A DNA stretch of 15,752 bases from Butyrivibrio sp. UBA3740 (GCA_002372465.1 DFGW01000143.1:1-15752), one strand, 5' to 3'. Positions 1 through 7,150 are shown, numbered from the stretch's first letter. Numbers and translations are program-made. The notes: a model not told the origin generated them from the sequence alone.

Positions 1-1570
1 TAAGCCGGGATTTTTGAACATCACTGTTTCCGGAGACTTCGTAAGAAGCTACGTGGTAAAGATGCTCCATGAGAAGCATATGGGTGTTGAGATGCCTGGA
101 CATGCGCCAACGATCATCCTTGACTACGGCGGAGCAAACGTGGCAAAGCCTCTGCATGTAGGTCATCTTCGTCCCGCTGTAATCGGTGAGGCTGTAAAGA
201 GAATCCTGAAATATGCCGGCAACAACGTTATTGCCGATATTCATATGGGCGATTGGGGACTTCAGATGGGACTTATCATCACTGAGCTTAAGTGCCGTCA
301 TCCCGAGCTTCCTTACTTTGATCCTGACTTCAAGGGACCTTTCCCCAAGGAGCCACCTTTCACTATCCAGGAGCTTGCTGAGATCTATCCTGTAGCCAGT
401 GGCAAGACCAAGGTTTCTGACGATGCATCAGAGGAAGAGAAGAAGGCAGCTGAAGAGTACAAGAGTGCTGCCCTTGAAGCAACCAAGCGCATGCAGGATG
501 GTGATAAGGCTTACAGAGCTATCTGGCATCACATCATGAACGTTTCTATTCCTGACCTGAAAAAGAACTATGACAGCCTTAACGTTCACTTTGACCTGTG
601 GAAGGGCGAGTCAGATGTTCACGATCTGATCCCGGGAATGGTAGATTACATGAAGCAGCATGGCTATGCCCATGAAAGTCAGGGAGCGCTGGTGGTTGAT
701 GTAGCTGAGGAGTCCGATACAAAAGAGATGCCTCCTTGCATGATCCTTAAATCAGACGGAGCAGCTCTTTATGCCACAACAGATCTGGCAACAATCCAGG
801 AGCGTATGAAGGAATATCGTCCTGAAGCCATTTACTACTTCACAGATAAGAGACAGTCCCTGCACTTTGAGCAGGTATTCCGTGCAGCTAAAAAGACCAG
901 GCTTGCACTTCCTGAGACAGACCTTCGCTTTGTCGGTAACGGAACCATGAACGGTCCTGACGGAAAGCCATTTAAGACCCGTGAAGGCGGTGTTATGCAC
1001 CTTGAGAGCCTTGTTCAGGAGATCAATGAGAAGATGTACAACAGGATCAAGGAGAGCAATCCTGACATCGATGAGGCAGAGGCAAGGGATACAGCAAGGA
1101 AAGTAGGCCTTTCAGCTCTTAAGTACGGCGATCTTTCCAACCAGCCTGCCAAGGACTACATTTTCGATATTGATAAATTCACTTCCTTCGAGGGAGATAC
1201 AGGCCCATACATCCTTTACACCATCGTTCGTATCAAGTCTATCCTTAAGAAGTACGAGGCTGAGGGTGGAAACGTCAAGGAAGCAAAGCTTGGCAATCCT
1301 GACAGCGAAGCAATGAAGAACCTTATGCTGAACCTTACAAGGTTTGCCGATGCTGTGGAGAGCGCAGCAAGAGACCTTGCCCCCAACAGGATCTGTGCAT
1401 ATATCTATGACCTTAGTAACGCATTTAACAGCTTCTATCACGGAACCAAAATCCTTACAGAAGCTGATCCTGACAAGAAGGAGAGCTACATCGCCCTGCT
1501 TTCAATTTCTCTTAAGGTTCTCGAGACAGGCATTGACCTTCTTGGCTTTAGTGCACCAGAACGGATGTGA
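1..1570 (+). CDS. argS: Arginyl-tRNA synthetase, 5'-truncated by the window edge
   Basis: Class Ia aminoacyl-tRNA synthetase that charges tRNA-Arg with arginine in the cytoplasm. The reading frame is open from the first bases, and residues KPGF precede the TTG at 14, so the true start and the N-terminal tRNA-binding domain lie upstream; TTG14 is not a real start. The HIGH-type signature is visible as HVGH (bases 155-166) in the context AKPLHVGHLRP. The late catalytic block KPFKTREGG, typical of ArgS enzymes that lack a textbook KMSKS, is near base 970. The C-terminal anticodon-binding (DALR) domain ends in LLGFSAPERM, the usual ArgS terminus. About 520 residues are present of an expected 580-600. 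The downstream MATE gene follows after 62 bases with no obvious terminator, so read-through is likely. Confidence 0.96.
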   Translation, partial: KPGFLNITVSGDFVRSYVVKMLHEKHMGVEMPGHAPTIILDYGGANVAKPLHVGHLRPAVIGEAVKRILKYAGNNVIADIHMGDWGLQMGLIITELKCRHPELPYFDPDFKGPFPKEPPFTIQELAEIYPVASGKTKVSDDASEEEKKAAEEYKSAALEATKRMQDGDKAYRAIWHHIMNVSIPDLKKNYDSLNVHFDLWKGESDVHDLIPGMVDYMKQHGYAHESQGALVVDVAEESDTKEMPPCMILKSDGAALYATTDLATIQERMKEYRPEAIYYFTDKRQSLHFEQVFRAAKKTRLALPETDLRFVGNGTMNGPDGKPFKTREGGVMHLESLVQEINEKMYNRIKESNPDIDEAEARDTARKVGLSALKYGDLSNQPAKDYIFDIDKFTSFEGDTGPYILYTIVRIKSILKKYEAEGGNVKEAKLGNPDSEAMKNLMLNLTRFADAVESAARDLAPNRICAYIYDLSNAFNSFYHGTKILTEADPDKKESYIALLSISLKVLETGIDLLGFSAPERM

Positions 1571-1630
1571 GAGCGAAGCGGAGCAATCCGTATATCGCGA
1601 TTTGTTCCGTAAATTGCAGACAAGGTAAAC
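1571..1630. repeat. Possible dispersed repeat in the argS-MATE spacer
   Basis: This 60-base spacer is open in more than one frame. It would extend the MATE frame back to a GTG at 1567, and a second frame reads through it too. It contains a 5-bp stem (1578-1582 with 1587-1591, one G-U) capped by a GCAA tetraloop, and the palindrome TCGCGA at 1595-1600. It resembles the short spacer repeats that get mistranslated onto gene ends in some Firmicute genomes. That resemblance is from memory and was not searched. Confidence 0.3.
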
Positions 1631-1632
1631 AT

Positions 1633-2970
1633 ATGAATGACAAACACATTTTCAGCAACAGGAAACTTCTCCTGTTGCTGATTCCAATTATAGCTGAACA
1701 ATTCCTGAACTCCCTTATGGGCATGGCGGATTCCATGATGGTTAGCAACGTGGGATCAGCTGCTCTTTCGGGAGTCTCTCTTGTGGACTCCATCAACAAC
1801 CTTGTGGTACAGGCCTTTGCTGCCTTAGCGACCGGCGGAGTTATCATCTGTTCTACCTATGTGGGTCAGAAAGATATGAAAAGAGCTAATGAAGCAGCGA
1901 CGCAGGTTCTTCTGGTTTCCGGTGGATTATCTCTTTTCATCATGCTTGTCTGTCTCCTTTTCAGGGTTCAGCTCCTGTCCCTTATCTTTGGTAAAATAGA
2001 AGCTGATGTTATGAGAGCAGCGGGAATATACTTCCTTCTGAGTATCCTTTCATATCCGGGTATAGCTCTTTCAGCAGCCGGGGGAGCCATTTTCAGGGCC
2101 CAGTCCAACACAAGGCTTCCCATGAACGTGGCCATAGTATCCAACATACTTAACGTTGCGGGAAATGCACTGTTTATCTTTGGCTTTAAGATGGGAGTTT
2201 TTGGAGCGGCTTTGGCTACCCTTATGGCAAGGCTATTTTCAGCAATAGTTCTTTTGGCCCTTTTGCGGCGCAAAGATCAGGAGATAACAATAAGTGAATA
2301 TCACAAGATAAGACCTGATTTTGGCAAGATAAAAAGTATCCTGGGCATGGGCATTCCCAACGGAATCGAGAACTCCATGTTCCAGTTCGGTAAGCTCGCC
2401 ATTCAGTCTTCGGTTTCAATCCTGGGTACCACAGCAATTGCCGCTCAGGCAATGACCAATATCTTCGAGAATGTCAACGGAGTGGCTGGATGCGGAGTTG
2501 GAATCGGACTTATGACTGTTGTGGGACAGTGCCTTGGTGCCGGCAGGAAGGACGAAGCCATCTATTACACCAAGAAGATGATAGGATGGGGCTATATCGC
2601 CATTTCGGTAAGCTGTCTTTTCACCTATGCCATATCAAGACCGGTGGTCTACCTTGCTGGGATGGAGAAGGAGAGTGCAGCACTTTGTATCTTCATGCTG
2701 GGATGGATAACCATCGTAAAGCCGATATTATGGTCACCTTCCTTTATCACCGCTTATGGTATGAGAGCAGCCGGAGATGTGAAGTTTTCAATGCTGGTGG
2801 CAACACTTACCATGTGGCTTTGCCGTGTTACCCTTTCTACCTTCCTGATCCGTGTGGTTGGCATGGGACCAATGGGAGTGTGGATCGGAATGTTCAGCGA
2901 CTGGGGTATCCGTGGCATTATCTTCACCATAAGATTTCTTTACGGGAAATGGGTACATAAGGTGGTATAA
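1633..2970 (+). CDS. MATE family multidrug/cation antiporter
   Basis: Polytopic inner-membrane exporter that probably uses Na+ or H+ to expel organic cations or metabolites. From ATG1633 it is 445 residues, the normal MATE length, with about twelve hydrophobic segments in two similar halves. The first helix carries the typical MATE opening, roughly IIAEQFLNSLMGMADSMMVS. Later segments such as GVGIGLMTVVGQCLGAGRKDEA mark the start of the second half. An upstream in-frame GTG at 1567 would add 22 residues (RAKRSNPYIA...) that do not look like MATE sequence and come from the repeat-like spacer, so I prefer ATG1633. Its ribosome binding site is weak (AAGG, about 1622-1625). The substrate cannot be read from sequence. 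Confidence 0.93.
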   Translation: MNDKHIFSNRKLLLLLIPIIAEQFLNSLMGMADSMMVSNVGSAALSGVSLVDSINNLVVQAFAALATGGVIICSTYVGQKDMKRANEAATQVLLVSGGLSLFIMLVCLLFRVQLLSLIFGKIEADVMRAAGIYFLLSILSYPGIALSAAGGAIFRAQSNTRLPMNVAIVSNILNVAGNALFIFGFKMGVFGAALATLMARLFSAIVLLALLRRKDQEITISEYHKIRPDFGKIKSILGMGIPNGIENSMFQFGKLAIQSSVSILGTTAIAAQAMTNIFENVNGVAGCGVGIGLMTVVGQCLGAGRKDEAIYYTKKMIGWGYIAISVSCLFTYAISRPVVYLAGMEKESAALCIFMLGWITIVKPILWSPSFITAYGMRAAGDVKFSMLVATLTMWLCRVTLSTFLIRVVGMGPMGVWIGMFSDWGIRGIIFTIRFLYGKWVHKVV

Positions 2971-2975
2971 GTTTT

Positions 2976-3005
2976 TTGGCAGAGAAATGTATGGTATACT
3001 ATATT
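2976..3005 (+). promoter_or_regulatory. Sigma-A type promoter for the GGDEF response regulator
   Basis: TTGGCA at 2976-2981 and TATATT at 3000-3005 are separated by 18 bases, each 5 of 6 to consensus. Transcription from here gives a leader of roughly 50 bases with small hairpins (CAGA/TCTG at 3010-3022 and GCAGA/TCTGC at 3032-3046) ahead of the AAGGAG ribosome binding site. Confidence 0.5.
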
Positions 3006-3061
3006 GTGACAGATTATCTCTGATTTTTTGCGCAGAAACTCTCTGCTAAGGAGTCCACCTG

Positions 3062-4408
3062 ATGATGGAATACAGGATAGCCGTTGTTGATGACGACCCG
3101 TTAAGTCTTTTGCAGGCAAAAACGTTTTTGCAAGAGGAAAGCATGCAGGTTACCTGCATGAATTCGGGAGAGAGGCTTTTAAAGTACATAGAGAACAATA
3201 CTCCGGACCTTATCCTTTTAGATATTATGATGCCCGATATGGACGGCTTTGAGACCTATATTCAGATAAGAAGGTTTGAGGAGCACTTGGGTAGAGCACA
3301 TATCCCGGTCATTTTCGCCTCCGGAGAGGACGACAGTGGCGCCGAGGAGATGGGACTGGTGCTTGGAGCATCGGATTTTGTCAGGAAACCTCTGAATAAG
3401 GATGTGCTTATACGTCGAATCCACAACTCCATCAAGAACAGCAGGAAGATGGAGGACCTGGTAGAAGAGGCCACAGTTGACAGGATGACAGGCCTTTATA
3501 ACAAGGCCAAGGGAACAGACAGGATCAGTAAGCTGTGCAAGAGACAGGATGGTGCTCTCATGATCCTTGATCTGGACAGCTTCAAGCTGGTAAACGATCT
3601 CTATGGACATGAGAAAGGCGATCAGATACTTAAGGCATTTGCAGGGATAATCAAGAAGAATTCCCGGGAGACGGATACTCTGAGCCGAATTGGCGGCGAT
3701 GAATTCATGGGCTTTTACGAGGGCCTCTTAGTTGAAAAAGCAGTCGCATTCCTGTCCCAGAGAATAAATAAGCAGCTACATGAACAGGCTGATGCCATTT
3801 TAGGCGAAGGCCATGGTATACCTCTTGGAACATCTATAGGTGTAGTCATGGTACCGGAATATGGCAGAGAATATAAAGAACTGTTTGCCCTGGCAGACAG
3901 TGCGCTTTACAAGGTTAAGCAAAACGGCAAGCACGGTTATGCCATATACGGTACAGAGGAAGGCTCTGACGAAATTAGTGCAGAGCATAAGCTCGAGCGG
4001 GTGATGAAGATCATCGAGGAGAGAAATGACAAAGCCGGAGCACTCACCCTTGGTAAGGATTATTTTTCTGTTGTTTACCGGTATGTTATGCGCTTCAACA
4101 AAAGGTATGGCGGAGGCGCTGCTCTGGTGTTGTTCGAGCTTGATATACCTGATGATGACGTTCAATTTGTTATGGAGGCTTCGGATCAGTTCAGTGACAT
4201 TCTGGAAAACACCCTGAGGATGAGTGACATCATGGTTCAGAACGGCTCCCAGAGCTTTCTGGTGATGCTGACGGAATGTAGCAGAGATGATGCGGAAAAG
4301 GTCATAAACAGGGTCATCCAACAGTTTAAAGAGACCGATATCGGTAAGACTATAAAGGTAAATTACGTATATAAATATAAAAATAACAGCAAAACTCCCG
4401 GGGCCTGA
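3062..4408 (+). CDS. Response regulator with GGDEF domain and a degenerate second GGDEF-like domain
   Basis: Predicted phosphorylation-controlled diguanylate cyclase making cyclic di-GMP from GTP. The receiver domain (about 4-125) has acidic residues D10-D12, phosphoacceptor D54 in LLDIMMPDMDG, S87 and K109 (RKPL). The GGDEF domain (about 138-295) has an intact GGDEF motif at 211-215 and an RETD product-inhibition site at 202-205, exactly five residues before it, so it should be active and feedback-inhibited. Residues about 305-440 (GKDYFSVVYRYVMRF to VINRVIQQF) follow the secondary-structure pattern of another GGDEF domain but read QNGSQSF where GGDEF should be, so this part is probably regulatory. 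AAGGAG at 3048-3053 favours ATG3062. No histidine kinase lies next to it. Confidence 0.9.
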   Translation: MMEYRIAVVDDDPLSLLQAKTFLQEESMQVTCMNSGERLLKYIENNTPDLILLDIMMPDMDGFETYIQIRRFEEHLGRAHIPVIFASGEDDSGAEEMGLVLGASDFVRKPLNKDVLIRRIHNSIKNSRKMEDLVEEATVDRMTGLYNKAKGTDRISKLCKRQDGALMILDLDSFKLVNDLYGHEKGDQILKAFAGIIKKNSRETDTLSRIGGDEFMGFYEGLLVEKAVAFLSQRINKQLHEQADAILGEGHGIPLGTSIGVVMVPEYGREYKELFALADSALYKVKQNGKHGYAIYGTEEGSDEISAEHKLERVMKIIEERNDKAGALTLGKDYFSVVYRYVMRFNKRYGGGAALVLFELDIPDDDVQFVMEASDQFSDILENTLRMSDIMVQNGSQSFLVMLTECSRDDAEKVINRVIQQFKETDIGKTIKVNYVYKYKNNSKTPGA

Positions 4409-4424
4409 GGGCTTTGGGAGTTTT
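4391..4424 (+). terminator. Intrinsic terminator overlapping the stop codon
   Basis: Perfect 9-bp arms, AAAACTCCC (4391-4399) and GGGAGTTTT (4416-4424), enclose the last codons and the TGA (4406-4408) of the GGDEF gene. The U-tract is the right arm itself, so the A-rich left arm could also give some termination in the reverse direction. Confidence 0.75.
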
Positions 4425-4431
4425 GTGTTCG

Positions 4432-4445
4432 TGAAAACGTTTAAG
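4432..4445. promoter_or_regulatory. Partial CcpA/LacI-type operator box
   Basis: TGAAAACGTTTAAG matches the catabolite-responsive (cre) consensus TGWAANCGNTNWCA except for its last two bases, with a perfect AAACGTTT core. Its centre is 32 bp, about three helical turns, upstream of the full match at 4464. Confidence 0.45.
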
Positions 4446-4463
4446 TTTGCTCAACTGTGCGAA

Positions 4464-4477
4464 TGTAAACGGTTACA
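4464..4477. promoter_or_regulatory. cre-like operator, full consensus match
   Basis: TGTAAACGGTTACA fits every position of the cre consensus TGWAANCGNTNWCA, and its arms TGTAA/TTACA are perfect inverted repeats. It lies about 80 bases upstream of the predicted start of the next transcript, a position at which CcpA usually activates rather than blocks. Another LacI-family protein could use it instead. Confidence 0.65.
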
Positions 4478-4497
4478 AATAATAAACATTTTATAAA

Positions 4498-4530
4498 ATT
4501 TTGCCTTTTGGGGGTGGCAAAATCTTTTTC
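4498..4530 (+). terminator. Second intrinsic terminator, overlapping a promoter
   Basis: Perfect 8-bp arms ATTTTGCC (4498-4505) and GGCAAAAT (4516-4523) are followed by CTTTTTCTTT. It backs up the terminator at 4391, and its right arm contains the candidate -35 of the next gene. Confidence 0.7.
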
Positions 4531-4542
4531 TTTGTGTATAAT
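4514..4542 (+). promoter_or_regulatory. Promoter for the small exported protein
   Basis: A perfect -10 TATAAT (4537-4542) lies 17 bases after GTGGCA (4514-4519), which matches 4 of 6 positions of the -35 consensus. The start codon follows about 38 bases later. Confidence 0.55.
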
Positions 4543-4580
4543 AACCGAGTGGAATTTTGTTTTATGAGGAGAAGAAGGTT

Positions 4581-4871
4581 ATGAAAAAATGTTTCGACAA
4601 GCACCTGGGGAAGGCGCTGGCTATTGTGTTGTCAGCAAGCATGGTTTTTCATCCGGCTGTAGCCTTTGCAGGTGAGAACGAGTCTGCGGTGGAGAGTGCT
4701 CAGACCGTGGCTTCTGCTGATGCTGTTACCATTGAGGATGAGGAAACAGCTAAGGCTGCTAAAACCGAGACCAAGTCTATCAAATCCGACTGGTGGATAG
4801 TGGCTCTTGCAGCAGTTGCAGGTATTTCAGTTGAAGAGTATCTTAGAAGAAGGAACGCTAAGGTAGACTGA
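4581..4871 (+). CDS. Small exported single-pass membrane protein of unknown function
   Basis: I do not recognise this 96-residue protein. It has a basic N-terminus and a hydrophobic signal segment (about 8-30) with an A-x-A type cleavage site, AFA|GE. A Thr/Ala/Glu-rich acidic linker (about 31-66) follows, then a C-terminal hydrophobic segment DWWIVALAAVAGISVEEYL and a basic RRRNAKVD tail. This predicts an outside-facing linker anchored by one C-terminal helix, without an LPXTG-type sorting motif. ATG4581 is chosen because GAGGAG at 4566-4571 sits nine bases upstream; the TTG at 4557 would place extra charged residues before the signal peptide. It is the first gene after the cre-like boxes and precedes the NusG_II/Gx pair, but a terminator separates them. 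Confidence 0.75.
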   Translation: MKKCFDKHLGKALAIVLSASMVFHPAVAFAGENESAVESAQTVASADAVTIEDEETAKAAKTETKSIKSDWWIVALAAVAGISVEEYLRRRNAKVD

Positions 4872-4963
4872 ACCTGAATGTGGGAAATGTATGAAAAGAT
4901 TAAATGGGGAATCCGGATGGGAGATTCGAATAGGTTTTTGAATGTTTCAATCCGGAATATAAC

Positions 4964-5004
4964 ACCGCCGGGCTAAGGATGGCCTTTGGCGGTTTTGTTA
5001 TTTT
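4964..5004 (+). terminator. Intrinsic terminator after the small exported protein
   Basis: Arms ACCGCC (4964-4969) and GGCGGT (4988-4993), with an inner GGC/GCC pairing, are followed by an interrupted T-rich stretch (TTTTGTTATTTT). Confidence 0.6.
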
Positions 5005-5053
5005 ATGGGATAATCTCTTTTCAGAGAACTATAAGGAAATGTACAATAGATAA

Positions 5054-5431
5054 ATGAAGAGAAATGATTTTATTCTTATGGCTGTTATAATGATAGTGGC
5101 GCTTGTTACCATCTTCGACATAAGAATCTGGCAAAAGAATAATACCGGGGATCTGGCTGAAGCTGTTGTGACGATAGATGGATCAGTCTACTGTTCATAT
5201 CCGCTCTCTGAGGATGTCACAGAGCGCATTGAGCTACCGGACGGCTCCTACAATGTCCTTGTTATTTCCGGCGGATATGCGGATGTTACGCAGGCTTCCT
5301 GTCCTGATCAGATTTGCGTTCACCACAATCGCATCAGATATTCGGGAGAGTCAATAGTCTGCCTTCCCAACAAGCTGATAGTGGAGATAAAAGGCGGTAA
5401 GGAGAGCGGAATAGATACTTCTACCTATTGA
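5054..5431 (+). CDS. NusG domain II-containing membrane-anchored protein
   Basis: NusG_II family (PF07009 type) protein of 125 residues. An N-terminal transmembrane helix (about 6-22) is followed by a small extracytoplasmic beta domain. The family signature is clear: SCPDQICVHHNRI with C83 and C88, then GESIVCLPNKLIVEI with C103. In Firmicutes this family is repeatedly found next to Gx transporter, FMN-binding and ApbE-type flavin-transfer genes, which suggests a role in membrane redox or flavinylated systems; its biochemical activity is not established. The Gx transporter gene follows after 22 bases. ATG5054 is the only start, since a TAA lies immediately upstream in frame. The ribosome binding site is weak and distant (AAGG at 5033-5036). 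Confidence 0.87.
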   Translation: MKRNDFILMAVIMIVALVTIFDIRIWQKNNTGDLAEAVVTIDGSVYCSYPLSEDVTERIELPDGSYNVLVISGGYADVTQASCPDQICVHHNRIRYSGESIVCLPNKLIVEIKGGKESGIDTSTY

Positions 5432-5456
5432 TTCTCTTTACCTTGGAGTATTAGTG

Positions 5457-5954
5457 ATGAAGAACAAAAAGATAGCCTTTTTGGGGCTCTTTATTGCCCT
5501 GGCTTTTGTGCTTTCATATTTAGAGTTTATGCTTCCCCTTAACATCGGAATCCCCGGCGCCAAGGTGGGACTTGCCAATCTGGTTGTTATGGTGGCACTT
5601 TACACCGTGGGTGAGAGGGATGCCATCGCTCTTTCCCTAGTAAGGGTAGTGCTAATAGGGCTGACCTTCGGTAATCTGTCCATGATGCTTTATTCCATGG
5701 CAGGGGCTATCCTTTCACTTATTGTGATGCTCCTTGCCAGGAAGATGGACAAGCTTTCCATGGTGGGAGTAAGTATACTTGGCGGGGTATTTCACAACGT
5801 GGGTCAGATAATCGTCGCAATATTTGTCTTGGAGACCGGGAGCCTTATGTATTACCTGCCATTTCTGATCATCCTTGGCTGCATTTCCGGAGTGCTTATA
5901 GGTATTGTTGCAGGTCTGATCACCGTCAGGGTGAAAAGAGCTTTTACTGTGTGA
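5457..5954 (+). CDS. Gx transporter family membrane protein
   Basis: This 165-residue polytopic protein has about five hydrophobic segments and belongs to the family once named heptaprenyl diphosphate synthase component I (PF07456 type). The family-typical stretch NIGIPGAKVGLANLVVM appears at about 30-46. It resembles ECF-type S components, so a small-molecule importer is plausible, possibly supplying a flavin or redox system together with the preceding NusG_II protein; this is inference. GGAG at 5445-5448 is eight bases from ATG5457 and five from GTG5454, so I chose ATG5457. It is co-transcribed with the upstream gene. Confidence 0.87.
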   Translation: MKNKKIAFLGLFIALAFVLSYLEFMLPLNIGIPGAKVGLANLVVMVALYTVGERDAIALSLVRVVLIGLTFGNLSMMLYSMAGAILSLIVMLLARKMDKLSMVGVSILGGVFHNVGQIIVAIFVLETGSLMYYLPFLIILGCISGVLIGIVAGLITVRVKRAFTV

Positions 5955-5965
5955 GGGCTTTGTTT

Positions 5966-5983
5966 AAAGAGGGTTTCTTTTTT
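5966..5983 (+). terminator. Weak candidate terminator after the Gx transporter gene
   Basis: A short 5-bp stem AAAGA (5966-5970) / TCTTT (5976-5980) runs into TTTTTT. The stem is too short to be sure, and some read-through into the regulator gene is possible. Confidence 0.3.
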
Positions 5984-6006
5984 GGATTAAGCGAAGGGAG
6001 AATTCC

Positions 6007-6972
6007 ATGGTTGGAATCAGGGAGATAGCGATTAAGGCCGGGGTTTCCATGACCACGGTCTCAAATGTTCTTAATAAGAAAAAGAATGTGGGGGCAAGTA
6101 CCCGTGAAAAGGTCCTTAAGATTGCATCTGAACTTGGTTATACCCATAAAGAGCAGAATGGCATAGATGGAAAGAGAAGGACCATAATAGTCAGCTTTAG
6201 TGATTTCGATACACTCTTTTACCTGGACATCCTTCATGGTGTAAGCGATTATGTCAGCAAACAGGGCTATCACATCCTTATCTGTAATGGTGACGATCTG
6301 GCCCATTATTCTGACCCCGACGAGGTCTGCGGCTGTATAATCTTAAGTTCACAGATACAGGACTCTCAGGTCCTTGCTGTGGCTGACAAGGGGCTTACTG
6401 TGATAACTCTGGACAGAGAGCTTGAACACCCCAATGTAAAGGCCATGATAGTCAACAACTATGAGGGCGAGAGGCAGCTGACCCAGAAGCTGGTGGAAGA
6501 GGGCTTTAAGTCCTTTGCTTTTCTATCGGGACAAAACACCGCTGATAACAAGGAGCGCTATACGGCCTTCAGGGACGTGCTTAAAGCCAACAATATTTCT
6601 TTTAACAGAAACGACCTGTATGAGGGCGACTGGCGGGAGAAGAGCGGAGTTCAGGCTGCCAGGCTTATCATGCTTCAGGACCGGATGCCTTCGGTTCTTA
6701 TCTGCGCCAATGACATGATGGCCATCGGGGCAATACGCCATTTTACTGAGAATGGAATAAGAGTACCTGAGGATATCTCGGTCTGCGGCTTTGACGATAT
6801 CATTATTTCCCGTTACCTGGGACTTACCACAGTCAGTGTTCCCGATTATGAGAGAGGGTTCCTGGCTGGACAGGCTCTTTTAAACATCCTTGATGGGTCC
6901 GGGGATTATGAGACCTACAGGATCGGAGCAAGGGTGAAATGGAGAAAGACAGTCCTTCGTCCCCGCATGTGA
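6007..6972 (+). CDS. LacI family transcriptional regulator with atypical hinge
   Basis: 321-residue sugar-responsive DNA-binding protein. The N-terminal HTH (about 3-24) reads IREIAIKAGVSMTTVSNVLN, and the periplasmic-binding-protein-like effector domain runs from about 58 to the end (for example ICANDMMAIGAI and VCGFDDIIISRYL). The segment between them (about 46-57, THKEQNGIDGKR) lacks the usual N-x-x-A-R-x-L hinge helix whose leucine inserts at a central CG step. This fits with the neighbouring boxes lacking a central CG. A GAAGGGAG ribosome binding site sits ahead of ATG6007. Position and family suggest control of the downstream sugar-binding protein-GH65-pgmB operon, perhaps with autoregulation. 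Confidence 0.92.
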   Translation: MVGIREIAIKAGVSMTTVSNVLNKKKNVGASTREKVLKIASELGYTHKEQNGIDGKRRTIIVSFSDFDTLFYLDILHGVSDYVSKQGYHILICNGDDLAHYSDPDEVCGCIILSSQIQDSQVLAVADKGLTVITLDRELEHPNVKAMIVNNYEGERQLTQKLVEEGFKSFAFLSGQNTADNKERYTAFRDVLKANNISFNRNDLYEGDWREKSGVQAARLIMLQDRMPSVLICANDMMAIGAIRHFTENGIRVPEDISVCGFDDIIISRYLGLTTVSVPDYERGFLAGQALLNILDGSGDYETYRIGARVKWRKTVLRPRM

Positions 6973-6980
6973 TAACCGGA

Positions 6981-7045
6981 ATTTTACTTGATTTTACTAA
7001 AATGCATAGTAGATTTTAGTAAAATACATATGAATTTAGTAAAAC
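6981..7045. promoter_or_regulatory. Array of TTTTACTAAAA/TTTTAGTAAAA operator boxes
   Basis: Two full 13-bp boxes, ATTTTACTAAAAT (6991-7003) and ATTTTAGTAAAAT (7013-7025), are exact reverse complements of each other. Each is palindromic apart from its central base. A close copy (AATTTAGTAAAAC, 7033-7045) and a half copy (ATTTTACT, 6981-6988) flank them. Starts are offset by 10, 22 and 20 bp, roughly helical repeats. A possible promoter TTGATT (6988-6993) - 16 bases - TAGATT (7010-7015) lies inside the array. Confidence 0.6.
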
Positions 7046-7050
7046 ATCAA

Positions 7051-7091
7051 ACCTTCCATGTGTGATAATGACATGTGGAAGGTCTTTTTTT
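7051..7091 (+). terminator. Terminator or attenuator between the regulator and the sugar operon
   Basis: A 13-bp stem with two G-U pairs (7051-7063 with 7071-7083), a 7-base loop and a run of seven U (7085-7091). It lies downstream of the operator array, so transcripts starting in the array would have to cross it. I found no convincing promoter between it and the next gene. Confidence 0.85.
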
Positions 7092-7092
7092 G

Positions 7093-7150
7093 TGCTAATC
7101 AACCAAAAATAAACTGCCATATTGCGAGGGTTTCGGTAAATTGATTAGCA
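7093..7150 (+). repeat. Long inverted repeat in the sugar-operon leader
   Basis: TGCTAATCAA (7093-7102) and TTGATTAGCA (7141-7150) are perfect 10-bp inverted repeats separated by 38 bases. The pair begins right after the terminator U-tract and ends about 40 bases before the AGGAGG of the next gene. It could form a leader hairpin or be a two-site operator. Confidence 0.55.

Noticed and set aside
1567..1632. 22-residue N-terminal extension of the MATE protein from GTG1567
   Set aside because: The residues do not resemble a MATE N-terminus, come from a repeat-like spacer, and ATG1633 gives the normal family length.
3800..4321. 173-residue minus-strand ORF inside the GGDEF gene
   Set aside because: Antisense shadow of a well-supported gene; no ribosome binding site or recognisable family.
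4907..4956. Two AATCCGGA copies flanking 4930 as a regulatory repeat
   Set aside because: Only 8 bp each, in a transcribed 3' end just before a terminator; chance is likely.
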